A stretch of DNA of 47,360 nucleotides from an uncultured Pseudohongiella sp. (GCA_902597095.1 CACJWK010000018.1:1-47360); one strand, 5' to 3'; numbered from the stretch's first letter, positions 1 to 11,266 are shown. The notes: a model not told the origin generated them from the letters alone. A program made the numbers and translations.

Positions 1-324
1 ACTGCCATGGAGGCAGCCGAGTTGTTTAGCGGAATTATACTGAGCTTCTCACTGCCCGATGTGGCATCAGGGTTTGACGGTCGCAGTTCAAGATCGCGGT
101 TCTGATCTGCGGACACCCGGATTTCGTTTCTGGTGAAACGGTGAATTTTGAAACCCTTGCATGAGACGCCGGTCACAGACCGATGTTCCTGATTTGCGTT
201 AAAGTCTCTGGCAGGGAGTGTGCGAAGCTCGGAAATTAGTCCCGTGGAGCACAGTTTCGTGGGAAGAGAAATGGCAAAATTACCAGAGATGCACGAGCCC
301 TTGCTCCGCCGGAGGTTTGCCTGA
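1..324. other. Left-edge non-coding stretch
   Basis: No convincing gene is seen here. The minus strand has a TATAAT hexamer at 34-39 followed by an ATG at 8-6, so a gene leaving the window to the left could start here, but no Shine-Dalgarno sequence or -35 box supports it. The right part is the untranslated region of the Bax-like gene, whose ribosome binding site GGAGG lies about 10 bases before its ATG. Confidence 0.4.
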
Positions 325-1128
325 ATGGCGGGAAGAATCCTACCAAGTTCTGCGCTCTATCCGGGGCTGCTCGCCCTGGTGCTGATTGTATTTGGGTGGC
401 AATTGTCCCCCGTTGAAGACTTGCTTGAACCGATTACTGAGCCTGTTGTCTCAGAACAGACGCCAATCTCGGTCTTTCCCGACTTTGCTGCGGTAGTTGA
501 AATTGACGAGAGAAAACAACAGTTCTTGCAGTTTTTAAAGGACTATATCGATGCAGCCAACGAGGAGGTATTGGAAACTCGGCAGCAACTTAAGCGGTAT
601 GATGAGATCGCAGCAAGCGGAAGTCGGTTCTCACCAACGGAACGGGCGTGGATTTTATCGCTGGCTAATGAATATGATGTTGATACCAGTAAGCTTTTCG
701 AACGGGAAATTACCGAAGAACTGATGAGACGCGTTGACGAGGTGCCCCTTGCGATGGCCCTAGCCCAGGCCGCGAACGAATCTGCTTGGGGTACATCGCG
801 GTTCGCGCTCGAGGGTAATAACATTTTCGGGCAGTGGTGTTTCGTGTCGGGCTGTGGTCTGGTTCCAAAGCAGCGACAGGGGAGCGCTTCTTATGAAGTG
901 AGGAAATTCGAGTCTATCGGCGAGTCGGTCAGGGCCTACATCAATAACATCAATTCACACTATTCATATGAAGGGCTCAGGAAACTCAGAGCGCGCATGC
1001 GGAGTCGGAATGAACCGCTTAACGCGTTCGATCTGGCTGCCGGGTTGGCAGCCTACTCTGAGAGGGGCGAAAATTACGTGGATGAAGTACAGAATCTCAT
1101 CGTCCAGAACGAGCTTGACCGGCTCTGA
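325..1128 (+). CDS. Bax-like glucosaminidase-domain protein
   Basis: 267 residues. An N-terminal hydrophobic segment (about residues 11-25) should anchor it in the inner membrane or act as an uncleaved signal, placing the rest in the periplasm. From about residue 100 it matches the glucosaminidase domain of E. coli Bax, with the helix AQAANESAWGTSRFA carrying the presumed catalytic Glu152, then NNIFGQWCF and the SVRAYINNINSH segment typical of this fold. The family cleaves N-acetylglucosamine linkages in peptidoglycan, though Bax itself is poorly characterised. GGAGG before the ATG supports the start. A 10-bp tandem duplication lies across the stop codon. Confidence 0.85.
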   Translation: MAGRILPSSALYPGLLALVLIVFGWQLSPVEDLLEPITEPVVSEQTPISVFPDFAAVVEIDERKQQFLQFLKDYIDAANEEVLETRQQLKRYDEIAASGSRFSPTERAWILSLANEYDVDTSKLFEREITEELMRRVDEVPLAMALAQAANESAWGTSRFALEGNNIFGQWCFVSGCGLVPKQRQGSASYEVRKFESIGESVRAYINNINSHYSYEGLRKLRARMRSRNEPLNAFDLAAGLAAYSERGENYVDEVQNLIVQNELDRL

Positions 1129-1140
1129 CCGGCTCTGACC
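1121..1140. repeat. 10-bp tandem duplication over a stop codon
   Basis: The unit GGCTCTGACC occurs twice back to back. The first copy contains the TGA stop of the Bax-like gene and the second lies just outside it, followed by a partial third copy (GGGCTACC). It looks like a small slippage duplication with no effect on the protein. Confidence 0.8.
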
Positions 1141-1143
1141 GGG

Positions 1144-2193
1144 CTACCGGGGTTTAATCCAGGGAACGGAATACCAGAAGTATCTGTCGTTCCCCGTCGA
1201 GGGCGCGGTACATATGTAGCGCCATCGTCGGTCAATGTGTGCATCAACGGCCTGAATCCGCAACAAACCCGTTTCTCGGTTTTCCCACGTCAGCGTCATC
1301 GCCTGCCCGTTATCATAACAACCTAGCTGTGATGGGCTGACCCCATTCAGATTGAACCTAAGCAGAGCTTCGGGCCTCTCCAGTTCGGTCACGGGTGAGT
1401 CAGGTTCGAGTAATTCGACGTCAAAAGCGAGTGAGCTGAACTTGACCCGCGCCGTTTCGAGTCGTGCGTAAATACCGGCCAGCGGGTAGCGCGGCAGAGC
1501 GTGGAAGTCTGAGTTGTAACCGACTGCTCCGGAATTCTGTGCGAATCCGACATAACCTTCTTCCACGAGCATTGCCTTGATCTGCGCATTGAATTCCCCG
1601 TAGGGATAGGCAAGAAAGCGATGGCTTTGCCCTGTTTCCTTCAGGATAGTGGCTTCTGCCTCAAGCAGTTCAGCGCGTTGCCGTGCCAACCAGTTGGCAT
1701 CTGTCTCCCCGTGGTAGCGACTCAGCATATAGGGATGGCTGACCATATGATTGGCAATCAGCGCCCCCGCTTCGGAGAGTGCTCTGATCTGCTCCCAGGT
1801 CATATAATTTTTTTGGCGATTATTTACGGGCTCCGTGCTCACAAACAGCGCAAACGGCATGCCATATTCCTGTAGCAGCGGGAAAGCGGTCTCATAGATT
1901 GACGAATACCCATCGTCAAAAGTGATGGCGACAGCACGATCTGGCAGGGGCGTCCTGCTGCGCAGGCTCTGGACCAGTTCGTCGAGCGGCAGAACAGAGA
2001 ATTGGTTGTCTCTGAGATAATCAAGATGGGCGCGAAAATCTTCGGGCGAAATGCTGGTAGACGGAGGCGTTCCGGTGGCGACATGATGGTAGAGCAGCAC
2101 GACGCCGCTCTCGGCAGCTACGACGATTCCGGACGCAGATAAAAGCAGACACAGTACGCTGTGACGAAGAGCTTGTCGGATCGCAGACACCAT
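1144..2193 (-). CDS. Secreted polysaccharide deacetylase family protein
   Basis: Member of the NodB-homology (carbohydrate esterase 4) family, which removes acetyl groups from polysaccharide or peptidoglycan sugars using a metal. The motif AITFDDGYSS gives the usual Asp-Asp pair, and the HMVSHPYM segment supplies the two metal histidines. FLAYPYGEFN is the next family motif. The C-terminal approximately 100 residues (after ALPRYPL) are outside the catalytic core and unrecognised. I chose the ATG at 2193 because it gives a clean signal peptide (MVSAIRQALRHSVLCLLL, cleavage near VVAA-ES); an ATG at 2220 and a further upstream start are possible. Its 5' end is divergent from fadB. Confidence 0.85.
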   Translation of the reverse strand: MVSAIRQALRHSVLCLLLSASGIVVAAESGVVLLYHHVATGTPPSTSISPEDFRAHLDYLRDNQFSVLPLDELVQSLRSRTPLPDRAVAITFDDGYSSIYETAFPLLQEYGMPFALFVSTEPVNNRQKNYMTWEQIRALSEAGALIANHMVSHPYMLSRYHGETDANWLARQRAELLEAEATILKETGQSHRFLAYPYGEFNAQIKAMLVEEGYVGFAQNSGAVGYNSDFHALPRYPLAGIYARLETARVKFSSLAFDVELLEPDSPVTELERPEALLRFNLNGVSPSQLGCYDNGQAMTLTWENRETGLLRIQAVDAHIDRRWRYICTAPSTGNDRYFWYSVPWIKPR

Positions 2194-2361
2194 TGCGCAA
2201 TAATACCCTATCAACCGCATTGAATGGCACTCACGCTGAATGTCAGCAAGGCACGCATCAGCTGCCTGGGTTCGATTTGTCTCTGTTGCGTGCAAAGGCT
2301 AGAAGGTATAATCGTTGCTTGGCAGCAGGCACGACTCACGTCGGTAATCAGAGGAAAATCT

Positions 2362-4506
2362 ATGATATATCTGGGCAGCGCACTCAGCGTTGAATTATTA
2401 CCTTCAGGCATAGCCAAGTTGCAATTTGATCTGAACGAGTCTTCAGTGAACAAATTCAACCGGCACACGCTCGAGGAGTTGCGCAATGCGGTCGATTTGC
2501 TGGCGAAATCGGATGCTAAAGGGCTTGTCTTTACCAGCGCTAAGAGCGGATTTATAGTGGGAGCTGACATCACAGAGTTTACCGGCATTTTTGCTGGCAG
2601 CGAAGAAAGCATTGTGGCCTGGCTGATGGAGGCCAATGAAGTCTTCAACGCAATAGAGGACCTCCCCTTTCCGACCGTCTGTGCGATCAATGGTGTCGCC
2701 CTCGGAGGCGGGTTCGAGCTGGCAATTGCAGCCGATTATCGTGTGGCATCCGCGGAAGCGGTTGTGGGATTCCCTGAGGTTAAACTCGGCATTATTCCGG
2801 GTTTTGGTGGTACGGTCCGTCTGCCCAGACTGATCGGTGCGGACAATGCGAATGTCTGGATCAGCCGTGGAACCCATGTCAAAGCTGACCAGGCCTTCAA
2901 AGAAGGCGCTCTGGACGCCATTGTGGAGCTCGACAGCTTGCAGGCTGCTGCTGAAGATCTTGTGCTGCAGTGCGTGGCGGGAAAGCTGAACTTTCAAGGG
3001 CCTCGAGAGGCTAAGAGCTCTCCGCTCAGTTTGGGTCCGATTGAGCTGAATGTCGCCTTTGAAACGGCCAAGGGAATGGTCATGGCACAGGCAGGGCGAA
3101 ATTATCCGGCACCGGTTTCGGCAGTCACAGTTATGCAGGACGCAGCCGGCATGAACCGGTCTGATGCTTTGCAGATGGAACACAAGGCATTTGCCCGTCT
3201 GGCAGTTGGCGAAGTAGCGGCAAATCTTGTGCAAATGTTTCTGAATGACCAGCTGCTTGCCGGCATGGCCAAGAAAGCGGCAAAGCTTGCCAAGAAACAG
3301 GTAAAGTCAGCTGCGGTGCTGGGGGCGGGCATTATGGGAGGTGGCATCGCTTACCAGTCCGCTTCCAAAGGCGTTCCGATCCTGATGAAGGATGTTCGTC
3401 AGGAAGGTATCGATCTTGGGATGTCAGAAGCCCGCAAACTGCTCAACAAAAAAGTCAGTCGGGGCAGCTTGTCCACTGACGGCATGATAGAGACATTGTC
3501 TAACATTACCCCGACCCTGGATTACAGTGGTGTTGACTCGGTTGATTTTGTGATCGAGGCGGTGGTCGAAAACCTCGACGCCAAAAAGTCGGTACTTCAG
3601 GAGCTGGAGCAGCTGGTGCGGGCTGACACCATTATAGCGACTAATACCTCTACGATTTCAGTGGATGACCTGTCGGATGTCCTGGCGCGTCCGGAAAACT
3701 TTTGCGGGATGCACTTTTTTAACCCAGTCCCGGTCATGCCTCTGGTTGAGGTGATTCGCGGCGAGGCCAGCAGTGAACAAACGATTGCGACGACGGTAGC
3801 TTATGCAAAGAAGCTGGGCAAAACCCCGGTAGTTGTCAATAACTGTCCCGGCTTCCTGGTGAATCGCGTGTTGTTTCCCTATTTTGGCGCGTTCGCGCAA
3901 TTAATTCATGACGGGGCTGATTTCCGCCAGATCGACAAAGCTATGGAGCGCTTTGGCTGGCCCATGGGACCTGCCTATCTGATGGATGTCGTGGGGATTG
4001 ATACCGGGGTCCACGCCCAGGGAGTGATGGCTGCAGGGTTTGAGCGAATGCGGCAAAGCTTTCCCAGTATTGTTGAAAAGCTGTTCGAGGCCGGGGATCT
4101 GGGTCAGAAGTCCGGTCAGGGTTTTTACCGGTACGAAGCGGATAAAAACGGTAAGCCCAGAAAGCTTCAAAACCCCGATATCGATAGGCACATCGCTGAA
4201 GTGCAGCCGGAGGCCCGACCCTTTACAGATGAGCAGATCGTCAATCGCATGATGGTGGCCATGTGCCTCGAAACTGTCCGCTGCCTGGAAGACAGGATTG
4301 TCGAGACGGCAGTCGAGGCGGATATGGGGCTGGCCCTCGGAATTGGCTTTCCACCCTTCAGGGGAGGGGCGCTTCGTTACATAGACAGCATCGGGGTTGG
4401 TGAGTTTGTAGATCTTGCCGACAGTTTCCAGGATTCAGGTGCGCTATATCAGCCCACGGCGCAACTGAGAGAGCTGGGCAAGTCGGGCGGCGCTTTTTAT
4501 CAGTAA
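2362..4506 (+). CDS. fadB: Fatty acid oxidation complex subunit alpha FadB
   Basis: 714 residues, close to the E. coli length of 729. The N-terminal enoyl-CoA hydratase domain has GGGFEL (Glu119) and GFPEVKLG (Glu139), the two catalytic acids. The 3-hydroxyacyl-CoA dehydrogenase domain follows with the NAD-binding [10 protein letters not shown] (residues 321-330) and catalytic His451 in CGMHFFNP. It hydrates and oxidises enoyl-CoA in beta-oxidation and works in an alpha2beta2 complex with FadA. GAGGAAA just upstream and alignment to family N-termini (MIYLGSA) fix the start at 2362 rather than at an in-frame upstream codon. fadA follows after 15 bp, so the two form an operon. Confidence 0.97.
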   Translation: MIYLGSALSVELLPSGIAKLQFDLNESSVNKFNRHTLEELRNAVDLLAKSDAKGLVFTSAKSGFIVGADITEFTGIFAGSEESIVAWLMEANEVFNAIEDLPFPTVCAINGVALGGGFELAIAADYRVASAEAVVGFPEVKLGIIPGFGGTVRLPRLIGADNANVWISRGTHVKADQAFKEGALDAIVELDSLQAAAEDLVLQCVAGKLNFQGPREAKSSPLSLGPIELNVAFETAKGMVMAQAGRNYPAPVSAVTVMQDAAGMNRSDALQMEHKAFARLAVGEVAANLVQMFLNDQLLAGMAKKAAKLAKKQVKSAAVLGAGIMGGGIAYQSASKGVPILMKDVRQEGIDLGMSEARKLLNKKVSRGSLSTDGMIETLSNITPTLDYSGVDSVDFVIEAVVENLDAKKSVLQELEQLVRADTIIATNTSTISVDDLSDVLARPENFCGMHFFNPVPVMPLVEVIRGEASSEQTIATTVAYAKKLGKTPVVVNNCPGFLVNRVLFPYFGAFAQLIHDGADFRQIDKAMERFGWPMGPAYLMDVVGIDTGVHAQGVMAAGFERMRQSFPSIVEKLFEAGDLGQKSGQGFYRYEADKNGKPRKLQNPDIDRHIAEVQPEARPFTDEQIVNRMMVAMCLETVRCLEDRIVETAVEADMGLALGIGFPPFRGGALRYIDSIGVGEFVDLADSFQDSGALYQPTAQLRELGKSGGAFYQ

Positions 4507-5697
<1,191 letters not shown>

Positions 5698-5711
5698 AGG
5701 ATACTTGTATC

Positions 5712-6548
5712 TTGAGTACCGCCGACAAGAATCATTTCATGCTTAATCGCAGCCGCAAGAATTTGCGGCGTGACGTCGGTCGAGCTATCGCTGACTTTGA
5801 CATGATAGCGGACGGTGATCTGGTCATGGTATGCCTGTCCGGCGGTAAAGACTCCTACACTCTGCTGGACATCTTATCGAGTCTGAAGCGCCATGCCCCT
5901 ATTCATTTCGAGTTGCATGCCGTCAACCTCGACCAGAAGCAGCCGGGATTTCCAGAGCACGTACTCCCAGAGTATCTAGAAAACCTTGGGGTGACTTACA
6001 AAATACTGGAACAAGATACCTACTCGATTGTCACCGACAAAGTGCCCGAGGGGAAAACTTTTTGCGGGCTTTGTTCACGCTTGCGCCGGGGTATCCTCTA
6101 TAACTATGCCGAATCAATTGGTGCAAACAAGATCGCACTGGGTCATCATCGTGATGATATTGTGGAAACCCTGTTTCTCAACATGTTTTATGGCGGTAAG
6201 CTGAAAGCCATGCCGCCTAAACTGCTCAGCGATGACAGACGCAACATTGTGATCAGACCACTGGCATACTGTAAAGAAGCGGAAATCAGTCGCTATGCTG
6301 AGTTGGCAGGGTTTCCGATTATTCCCTGCAATTTGTGCGGTTCGCAGGACAGTCTTCAGCGCCAGGCCATTAAAAACATGCTGCAGGGCTGGCAACGAGA
6401 GCATCCTGGCCGGGTCGAGACGATATTCCGAGCAATCTCTAATGTGTCACCCAGTCAGCTTGCGGACTCAGAGCTGTTTGATTTTTCAGGGCTTGAAGGC
6501 GTACGCTCGGAAAATGCGGCAAGTCTTAATCTGATTGAAGTCAACTGA
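5712..6548 (+). CDS. ttcA: tRNA 2-thiocytidine(32) synthetase TtcA
   Basis: ATP-dependent enzyme that thiolates cytidine 32 of certain tRNAs using an iron-sulfur cluster. The PP-loop [10 protein letters not shown] is near residue 45, the CGLC pair (Cys118, Cys121) and the CNLCGSQ segment supply cluster cysteines, and GHHRDD is the conserved ATP-site motif. I prefer the TTG at 5712 because AGAGG lies 11 bases upstream and the extra residues (STADKNHF) match the longer N-termini of homologues. The alternative is the ATG at 5739, which has a weaker site. It starts 14 bp after fadA, so it is probably co-transcribed. A TusA-like sulfur carrier is encoded close downstream. Confidence 0.93.
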   Translation: MSTADKNHFMLNRSRKNLRRDVGRAIADFDMIADGDLVMVCLSGGKDSYTLLDILSSLKRHAPIHFELHAVNLDQKQPGFPEHVLPEYLENLGVTYKILEQDTYSIVTDKVPEGKTFCGLCSRLRRGILYNYAESIGANKIALGHHRDDIVETLFLNMFYGGKLKAMPPKLLSDDRRNIVIRPLAYCKEAEISRYAELAGFPIIPCNLCGSQDSLQRQAIKNMLQGWQREHPGRVETIFRAISNVSPSQLADSELFDFSGLEGVRSENAASLNLIEVN

Positions 6549-6612
6549 ACGCGTTTTCGGACCCCGCCGTGAAACTGTTCGTGTTTCTTTGAAAAGCATG
6601 GCCTCTGCGAAC

Positions 6613-6819
6613 ATGGAAATTCCTCATTCTCAGCTGTCCGATGAAGCGCTTCGGGCCATAATCGAAGAGTTCATCTCGCGAGAAGGTTCCGAGTACGGAC
6701 CGATAGAGTATTCCTTTGATGAAAAAGTCAGCCACGTGATAAAACAGCTTGAGCGCGGTGAGGTGGTCGTGACCTTTGACGCGGTATCCGAGACGTGTAA
6801 CTTGATGCCGAGTCGCTAG
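6613..6819 (+). CDS. YheU family protein (UPF0270)
   Basis: 68 residues matching E. coli YheU: M-x-IP start, LxxLIEEFISREG-like core (here LRAIIEEFISREGSEYGP), the segment KVSHVIKQLERGEVVVTFD and a C-terminal ETCNLMPSR. The family is widespread in gammaproteobacteria and has no established function. Start chosen at the ATG giving MEIPHSQ, the conserved family N-terminus; another in-frame ATG at 6598 would add MASAN and neither has a clear ribosome binding site. It lies 64 bp after ttcA in the same direction. Confidence 0.85.
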   Translation: MEIPHSQLSDEALRAIIEEFISREGSEYGPIEYSFDEKVSHVIKQLERGEVVVTFDAVSETCNLMPSR

Positions 6820-6894
6820 GGTTCCATGAACGTCAGTTACGCTACGCGATTAACCGAGCGTCGATCCGCTTGGGCGCAGCCACATGGAGAACAG

Positions 6895-7173
6895 ATGAAC
6901 GACGGACAGAACGAACCTAGCCGCAGACAGAGGCAAGCGGACGAAATTGCAGTGCTCGATGCGAAAGGTCTGTATTGCCCGGAACCGGTCATGCTGCTCC
7001 ATAACAAAGTCAGGGACCTGCCTGGAGGAAGCCTGCTCAGGGTGATCGCAACTGACCCCACTACAGAGAGGGACATCCCAAAGTTTTGCGTATTCCTTGG
7101 GCATGAACTGATTGAAGTGACCCGGGATGACAATCTGTTTACCTATGTTATAAAGAAGAAGGCAGACGGGTAA
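6895..7173 (+). CDS. TusA-family sulfur carrier protein
   Basis: 92 residues with the small two-layer TusA/SirA fold. [13 protein letters not shown] carries the sulfur-accepting Cys28, and [28 protein letters not shown] is the rest of the family core. Such proteins pass persulfide sulfur to tRNA thiolation or cofactor pathways. Being two genes from ttcA, it could serve tRNA thiolation, but TtcA is not known to need TusA, so that is only a guess. GGAGA five bases before the ATG at 6895 fixes the start. The next gene begins 3 bp after the stop. Confidence 0.88.
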   Translation: MNDGQNEPSRRQRQADEIAVLDAKGLYCPEPVMLLHNKVRDLPGGSLLRVIATDPTTERDIPKFCVFLGHELIEVTRDDNLFTYVIKKKADG

Positions 7174-7176
7174 TCA

Positions 7177-8157
7177 ATGGGTGGTGTCCATAAAGCACAT
7201 CCGCTGTTTCTGATTGATGCCTCCATCTACATATTCCAGTCTCATTTTTCTGCTTATGTGCAGTGCACCAATCGCAAAGACCAGGATCTAAGTGCGCTTT
7301 ACGGGTTTATTCAATTCTTGTTGCAGTTTCTGCGTCGCGCTCAACCCGTTTTGGCAGCAATCGCGCACGATGAAAGTCTGTTCTGCGGATTTCGTCACGC
7401 CTTGTGCAGTGATTACAAGTCTAATCGCGAGTTACCGGACGATAATCTTAGGATGCAGCTTGAGGCTTGCCATTTGATTGGTGAAATTTTTGGCTTTGCT
7501 TCCTACCGGAGTCGGGTATACGAAGCGGACGATATTATCGGCACGATAGCGAGTCAAATTCGAAACACAAAGTCAGCGAACAACCCGAATGAGCCGCGAC
7601 AGATTCAAATTGTTTCCAGAGACAAGGACCTGGCGCAGTTGCTTGTGACTGACGGAGACTGTCTTTGGGATTTTAGCGCGAACAAAAGACGTTTCCGGTT
7701 ACATATTGAAGAAGAGTTCGGCGTTTCGGCGGAACAACTACCAGATTTTCTGGGCTTGGCCGGTGATGTTGCCGATTGTATTTCGGGTATTCCCGGGATC
7801 GGTGCGGTCAAGGCAGGTCACCTGTTGCGGAAGTTCGGCACGCTTGATGAGATCTACCGCAATCTTGATGCGGTGGCGCAGATGAAGATCAGAGGAGCGG
7901 GCCGACTAGCAACTGTGCTTGAAGAAAACCGGGACACCGCTGAGCTCAGCCGGAAGCTGGCGACAATTGTTTGCGAGGTTGGTGACACAGATGAGTGTTT
8001 TGGGAAAGTATCGCTGTCAGATCTCTCCGTACACACACCCGATCTGGATGAGCTGAGAAGCTTTCTGGTTGAGTATTCTTTTGGTCCCCGAGAAAGCAGT
8101 GAAATTGTAAAACAGGCGGCTCAACTCATTAAAGACTCCTCAGAGCAAGCAGTTTAA
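7177..8157 (+). CDS. Stand-alone 5'-3' exonuclease / flap endonuclease family protein
   Basis: 326 residues resembling the 5' nuclease domain of DNA polymerase I and the Xni/ExoIX group, but longer than E. coli Xni (about 251). Acidic metal-binding positions are visible in order: Asp14 (LIDASIYIF), Asp65 (AHDESLF), Glu117-Asp118-Asp119 (YEADDIIG), Asp149/Asp151 (SRDKDLAQLL) and Asp197/Asp200 (GLAGDVADCISGIPGIG). The last is followed by the helix-three-turn-helix GIGAVKAGHLLRKFG. It should bind branched DNA and cut flaps or 5' ends during repair or Okazaki-fragment processing. The residues around 130-145 form a poorly conserved insertion. Three bases separate it from the TusA-like gene. Confidence 0.88.
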   Translation: MGGVHKAHPLFLIDASIYIFQSHFSAYVQCTNRKDQDLSALYGFIQFLLQFLRRAQPVLAAIAHDESLFCGFRHALCSDYKSNRELPDDNLRMQLEACHLIGEIFGFASYRSRVYEADDIIGTIASQIRNTKSANNPNEPRQIQIVSRDKDLAQLLVTDGDCLWDFSANKRRFRLHIEEEFGVSAEQLPDFLGLAGDVADCISGIPGIGAVKAGHLLRKFGTLDEIYRNLDAVAQMKIRGAGRLATVLEENRDTAELSRKLATIVCEVGDTDECFGKVSLSDLSVHTPDLDELRSFLVEYSFGPRESSEIVKQAAQLIKDSSEQAV

Positions 8158-8203
8158 TATGCCGCTTTAGGCTACCGTCAGCTCGTCAATCAGAATTTTG
8201 CTC

Positions 8204-9367
8204 ATGCGAATTATCGCCGACAGAAATATTCCGCTTCTGCCAACCCTCCTAGCAGAGCAGGAATTGGTGCAGGTAGATGCGCGGGAAATAAGCGCGGATT
8301 CGCTCACTCAGGCAGATGCGCTGGTCGTTCGCTCGGTGACTCAGGTCGACAGCCGGCTTCTGTCGGGTTCGTCTGTTCGATTTGTCGCAACCGCGACGTC
8401 CGGGGTCGACCACGTCGATTTACCGTGGCTTGCCAATTCCGGTATCGCTTTTTCCTCTGCGGCTGGTGCTAATGCGACAGCAGTGGCTGATTACGTGATG
8501 GCTGCGTTGAGCTGGTATTTGCAGCGCACCGGTAAACGCCCTGAACAGCTCCGTTGTGGCATCATAGGGATCGGCCATGTCGGTGCTGAAGTGCTACGGC
8601 GGTTTCGTGCCCTGGGTTGTGTGACCCTTGCCTGTGATCCGCCAAGACAGGAAAGCGGTGATCCGCTGGCATCTGATTTTAAAGGTCTGTCCGCTGTGAG
8701 TGCCTGCGATGTGGTGTCTGTTCATGTGCCGTTGAATTCATCGGGGCGTCATGCGACGGTGAGGCTTATAGATGGAGAATTTCTCAGGGCCCTGCCGCGT
8801 GGTGCGCTTCTGATCAATACCTCAAGAGGCGGGGTGCTCAATGAAAGGGACGCGAGCCGCATCCTCACTATGCGCAAGGATATCCGTCTGGTTCTTGACG
8901 TCTTTGCTGGAGAGCCCTGTGCGGATCCCTCTTTGGTAAGCGTCACCGATCTGATTACGCCTCATATCGCAGGCTACAGTCGGCTGGCCAAACATCTCGC
9001 TGCCAGACAAGTAGCGAAAGCGCTGATGAGGTTCTTTGAGCTCGCCGTCCCGCCATCTAATGAAAGCGCTCATTTAACTGATCAGGTGCGGCTTGAGCTT
9101 GTTAACGGGCAGCCGGATGAAGTCTGGCAGGTCGCACTTCGGTGTTTTGATCTGACAGCTATCAGCGATACCTTCAAGAGCAGTATTAACCGAGGTAATA
9201 GCGAGGAGGTTTTTGATTCTCTGCGAAAGCAATGCTCGGAACGGCCTGAATATTCAGAATGCTCAGCCCGAGGTAAAATGACGGCTCAGGCATCTGATTA
9301 TATGGCTGGATTAGGCTTTGCGGTGGATCGAGAATCGGGCAGATCGGAATCTGATATGCGCTCCTAA
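8204..9367 (+). CDS. pdxB: 4-phosphoerythronate dehydrogenase PdxB
   Basis: 387 residues. NAD-dependent D-2-hydroxyacid dehydrogenase fold, second enzyme of the DXP-dependent pyridoxal phosphate pathway. Visible parts: N-terminal MRIIADRNIP, ATSGVDHVD, the Rossmann motif GIIGIGHVGAEV, catalytic Arg in INTSRGGVLNE, catalytic Glu in DVFAGEP and catalytic His in ITPHIAGYS. The roughly 100-residue C-terminal dimerisation domain of PdxB follows, which separates it from SerA or lactate dehydrogenases. The ATG at 8204 has a weak ribosome binding site; a TTG two codons earlier is possible. It is convergent with alaA, the stops being 7 bp apart. Confidence 0.94.
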   Translation: MRIIADRNIPLLPTLLAEQELVQVDAREISADSLTQADALVVRSVTQVDSRLLSGSSVRFVATATSGVDHVDLPWLANSGIAFSSAAGANATAVADYVMAALSWYLQRTGKRPEQLRCGIIGIGHVGAEVLRRFRALGCVTLACDPPRQESGDPLASDFKGLSAVSACDVVSVHVPLNSSGRHATVRLIDGEFLRALPRGALLINTSRGGVLNERDASRILTMRKDIRLVLDVFAGEPCADPSLVSVTDLITPHIAGYSRLAKHLAARQVAKALMRFFELAVPPSNESAHLTDQVRLELVNGQPDEVWQVALRCFDLTAISDTFKSSINRGNSEEVFDSLRKQCSERPEYSECSARGKMTAQASDYMAGLGFAVDRESGRSESDMRS

Positions 9368-9374
9368 CAAAGCC

Positions 9375-10622
9375 CTAAATTCGATACTGATCCAAAACGT
9401 TGGCAAGCTTCTGCAGCGCATTTTTAAGCTCATCAAGACGAGGTAAGAACACAATCCTCAGATGATGTGTATCTTTGATATTAAACGCACTGCCCTGCAC
9501 CAGAAGAACCTTTTCCTGTTCAAGGATATCGAGTACCAGCTTCACATCATCGGCAACGTCAAAGTGTGCAGGATCGAGACGTGGAAAGAGATAGATCGCC
9601 CCCTTGGGCATGACGCAGTCAACACCTGGAATGGAGGTCAGCAGGCGATGGGCAGCATTCCTCTGTTCCAGTAACCGCCCGCCGGGAAGAAGGAGTTCAT
9701 TGATGCTCTGGTAGCCGCCCAGGGCAGTTTGTATAGCAAACTGGGCGGGGACATTGGCGCACAGTCTCATATTGCTCAGAATTTCCAGGCCAAGAATGTA
9801 ATCCCGGGCCGCGTGCTTTGCCCCGCTGATCACCATCCAGCCGGAGCGGAAACCTGCCAACCGATAAGCCTTCGACAATCCGCTGAAGCTGATGATAAGC
9901 AAATCATCACAAAGCGAGGCAACGGGGATGTGGCAGGCATCGTCGTAGAGGATCTTGCTGTAGATCTCATCGGCAAAGATGATGAGTTGATGTCTGCGAG
10001 CCAATTCAATGAGTTCTGTCAGAACCTCTTTGCTGTAAACGGCGCCAGTCGGATTATTCGGGTTGATAATCACAAGTGCTTTGGTGTGCGGAGTAATTTT
10101 TGCCGCAACATCCGCCACGCTCGGATACCAGTCAGACTGTTCGTCACACAGGTAGTGAACCGGGGTGCCTCCGCTCAGACTGACTGCTGCAGTCCATAGC
10201 GGGTAGTCAGGAGCCGGGATTAGAACCTGATCGCCATCATTCAGGAGTGCCTGCATTGCCATGGTGATCAGTTCACTTACCCCATTACCCAGGTAAATGT
10301 CATCGATTTCCACATTCGCAATGCCCAGTCGCTGACATTCCTGCATGACTGCCTTTCGAGCCGGGTAGAGACCCTTCGAGTCAGAATAACCCTGGGCGTC
10401 AGCTAAATTGTGAATAACATCGTAGAGTATCTCGTCCGGTGCATTGAACCCGAACGGCGCTGGATTGCCGATATTTAGCTTCAGAATCTGCTGACCTTCC
10501 TCTTCGAGCCGAGCGGCCTGCTCCAGAACCGGGCCTCGAATGTCGTAACAAACATTATTGAGTTTGACTGACTGAGCAATGCTCGTGGCGTAAAGAGACG
10601 CTGGTGGTTTCTTAGAATTCAT
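9375..10622 (-). CDS. alaA: Alanine/glutamate-pyruvate aminotransferase AlaA
   Basis: 415 residues; fold-type I PLP aminotransferase very close to E. coli AlaA (YfbQ). Diagnostic stretches are KLNNVCYDIRGPVLEQA, LNIGNPAPFGF, PAPDYPLWTAAVSLSGG, NPNNPTGAVYS, FADEIYSKILYDD and the PLP-lysine region FSGLSKAYRLAGFRSGW. It makes alanine from pyruvate with glutamate as donor. The N-terminus has about a dozen extra residues (MNSKKPPASLYATS) ahead of the conserved core. The ATG at 10622 has AAGG eight bases upstream. Confidence 0.95.
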   Translation of the reverse strand: MNSKKPPASLYATSIAQSVKLNNVCYDIRGPVLEQAARLEEEGQQILKLNIGNPAPFGFNAPDEILYDVIHNLADAQGYSDSKGLYPARKAVMQECQRLGIANVEIDDIYLGNGVSELITMAMQALLNDGDQVLIPAPDYPLWTAAVSLSGGTPVHYLCDEQSDWYPSVADVAAKITPHTKALVIINPNNPTGAVYSKEVLTELIELARRHQLIIFADEIYSKILYDDACHIPVASLCDDLLIISFSGLSKAYRLAGFRSGWMVISGAKHAARDYILGLEILSNMRLCANVPAQFAIQTALGGYQSINELLLPGGRLLEQRNAAHRLLTSIPGVDCVMPKGAIYLFPRLDPAHFDVADDVKLVLDILEQEKVLLVQGSAFNIKDTHHLRIVFLPRLDELKNALQKLANVLDQYRI

Positions 10623-10834
10623 GGACAACCTTATGCGCGGCGACGCTGAATCGCACGCAGATGTTTGGATGAGGCTCGGCTTTCGCTTACACTTAGTATA
10701 CCTCACCTTGTCTGATATCGCTCTTTACGGTGTTAGCTAAAACTGAGGCGCCGGGCAAGCGGGGCTGAGGACAACAGCAAACCAGTGAGTCGGAATTTGC
10801 AGCCGTCGGCACAGGGCTTTGGAGAACAGTAAAA

Positions 10835-11266
10835 ATGCATGATGAAACAGATAAGGCCGGCAAACTTGGTCTTAGTAAAACAGAAGCTGACTGGCGGGAA
10901 GAGCTTGATCCGCATCAGTTTCATGTCCTCAGGGAAAAGGGAACTGAGCGGGCCTTTTCGGGAAAATACTGGGACCTCAAAGATGAGGGGAGTTATCTCT
11001 GTGCTGCCTGCGGAGAGACTCTGTTTCTGTCAGAGACCAAGTACGACTCCGGTTCAGGATGGCCGAGTTTCTATCAGCCGGCTGGTTCGGAGAGCGTCAA
11101 AGAGGTCGCGGATCATTCCCATGGCATGATTCGCACGGAAGTTATTTGCGCCAAGTGCGAGTCACATCTGGGGCATGTTTTTCCCGATGGGCCTCCCGAG
11201 ACTGGACTGCGCTACTGTATTAACTCTGCTTCGCTCGATTTTGACGGCGAAGCCGGTAAAGAGTGA
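10835..11266 (+). CDS. msrB: Peptide-methionine (R)-S-oxide reductase MsrB
   Basis: 143 residues. Repairs oxidised methionine (R-sulfoxide) in proteins. Zinc is held by CAAC (Cys56, Cys59) and CAKC (Cys105, Cys108). The catalytic Cys128 lies in [10 protein letters not shown], and the substrate-site motif [10 protein letters not shown] is present. No signal peptide, so it is cytoplasmic, and there is no fused MsrA. GGAGA precedes the ATG. It is divergent from alaA. Confidence 0.96.
   Translation: MHDETDKAGKLGLSKTEADWREELDPHQFHVLREKGTERAFSGKYWDLKDEGSYLCAACGETLFLSETKYDSGSGWPSFYQPAGSESVKEVADHSHGMIRTEVICAKCESHLGHVFPDGPPETGLRYCINSASLDFDGEAGKE

Noticed and set aside
2224..2361. Longer FadB N-terminus
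   Set aside because: The extra residues are Cys-rich, not family-like, and would overlap the divergent deacetylase start; GAGGAAA sits before the ATG at 2362.
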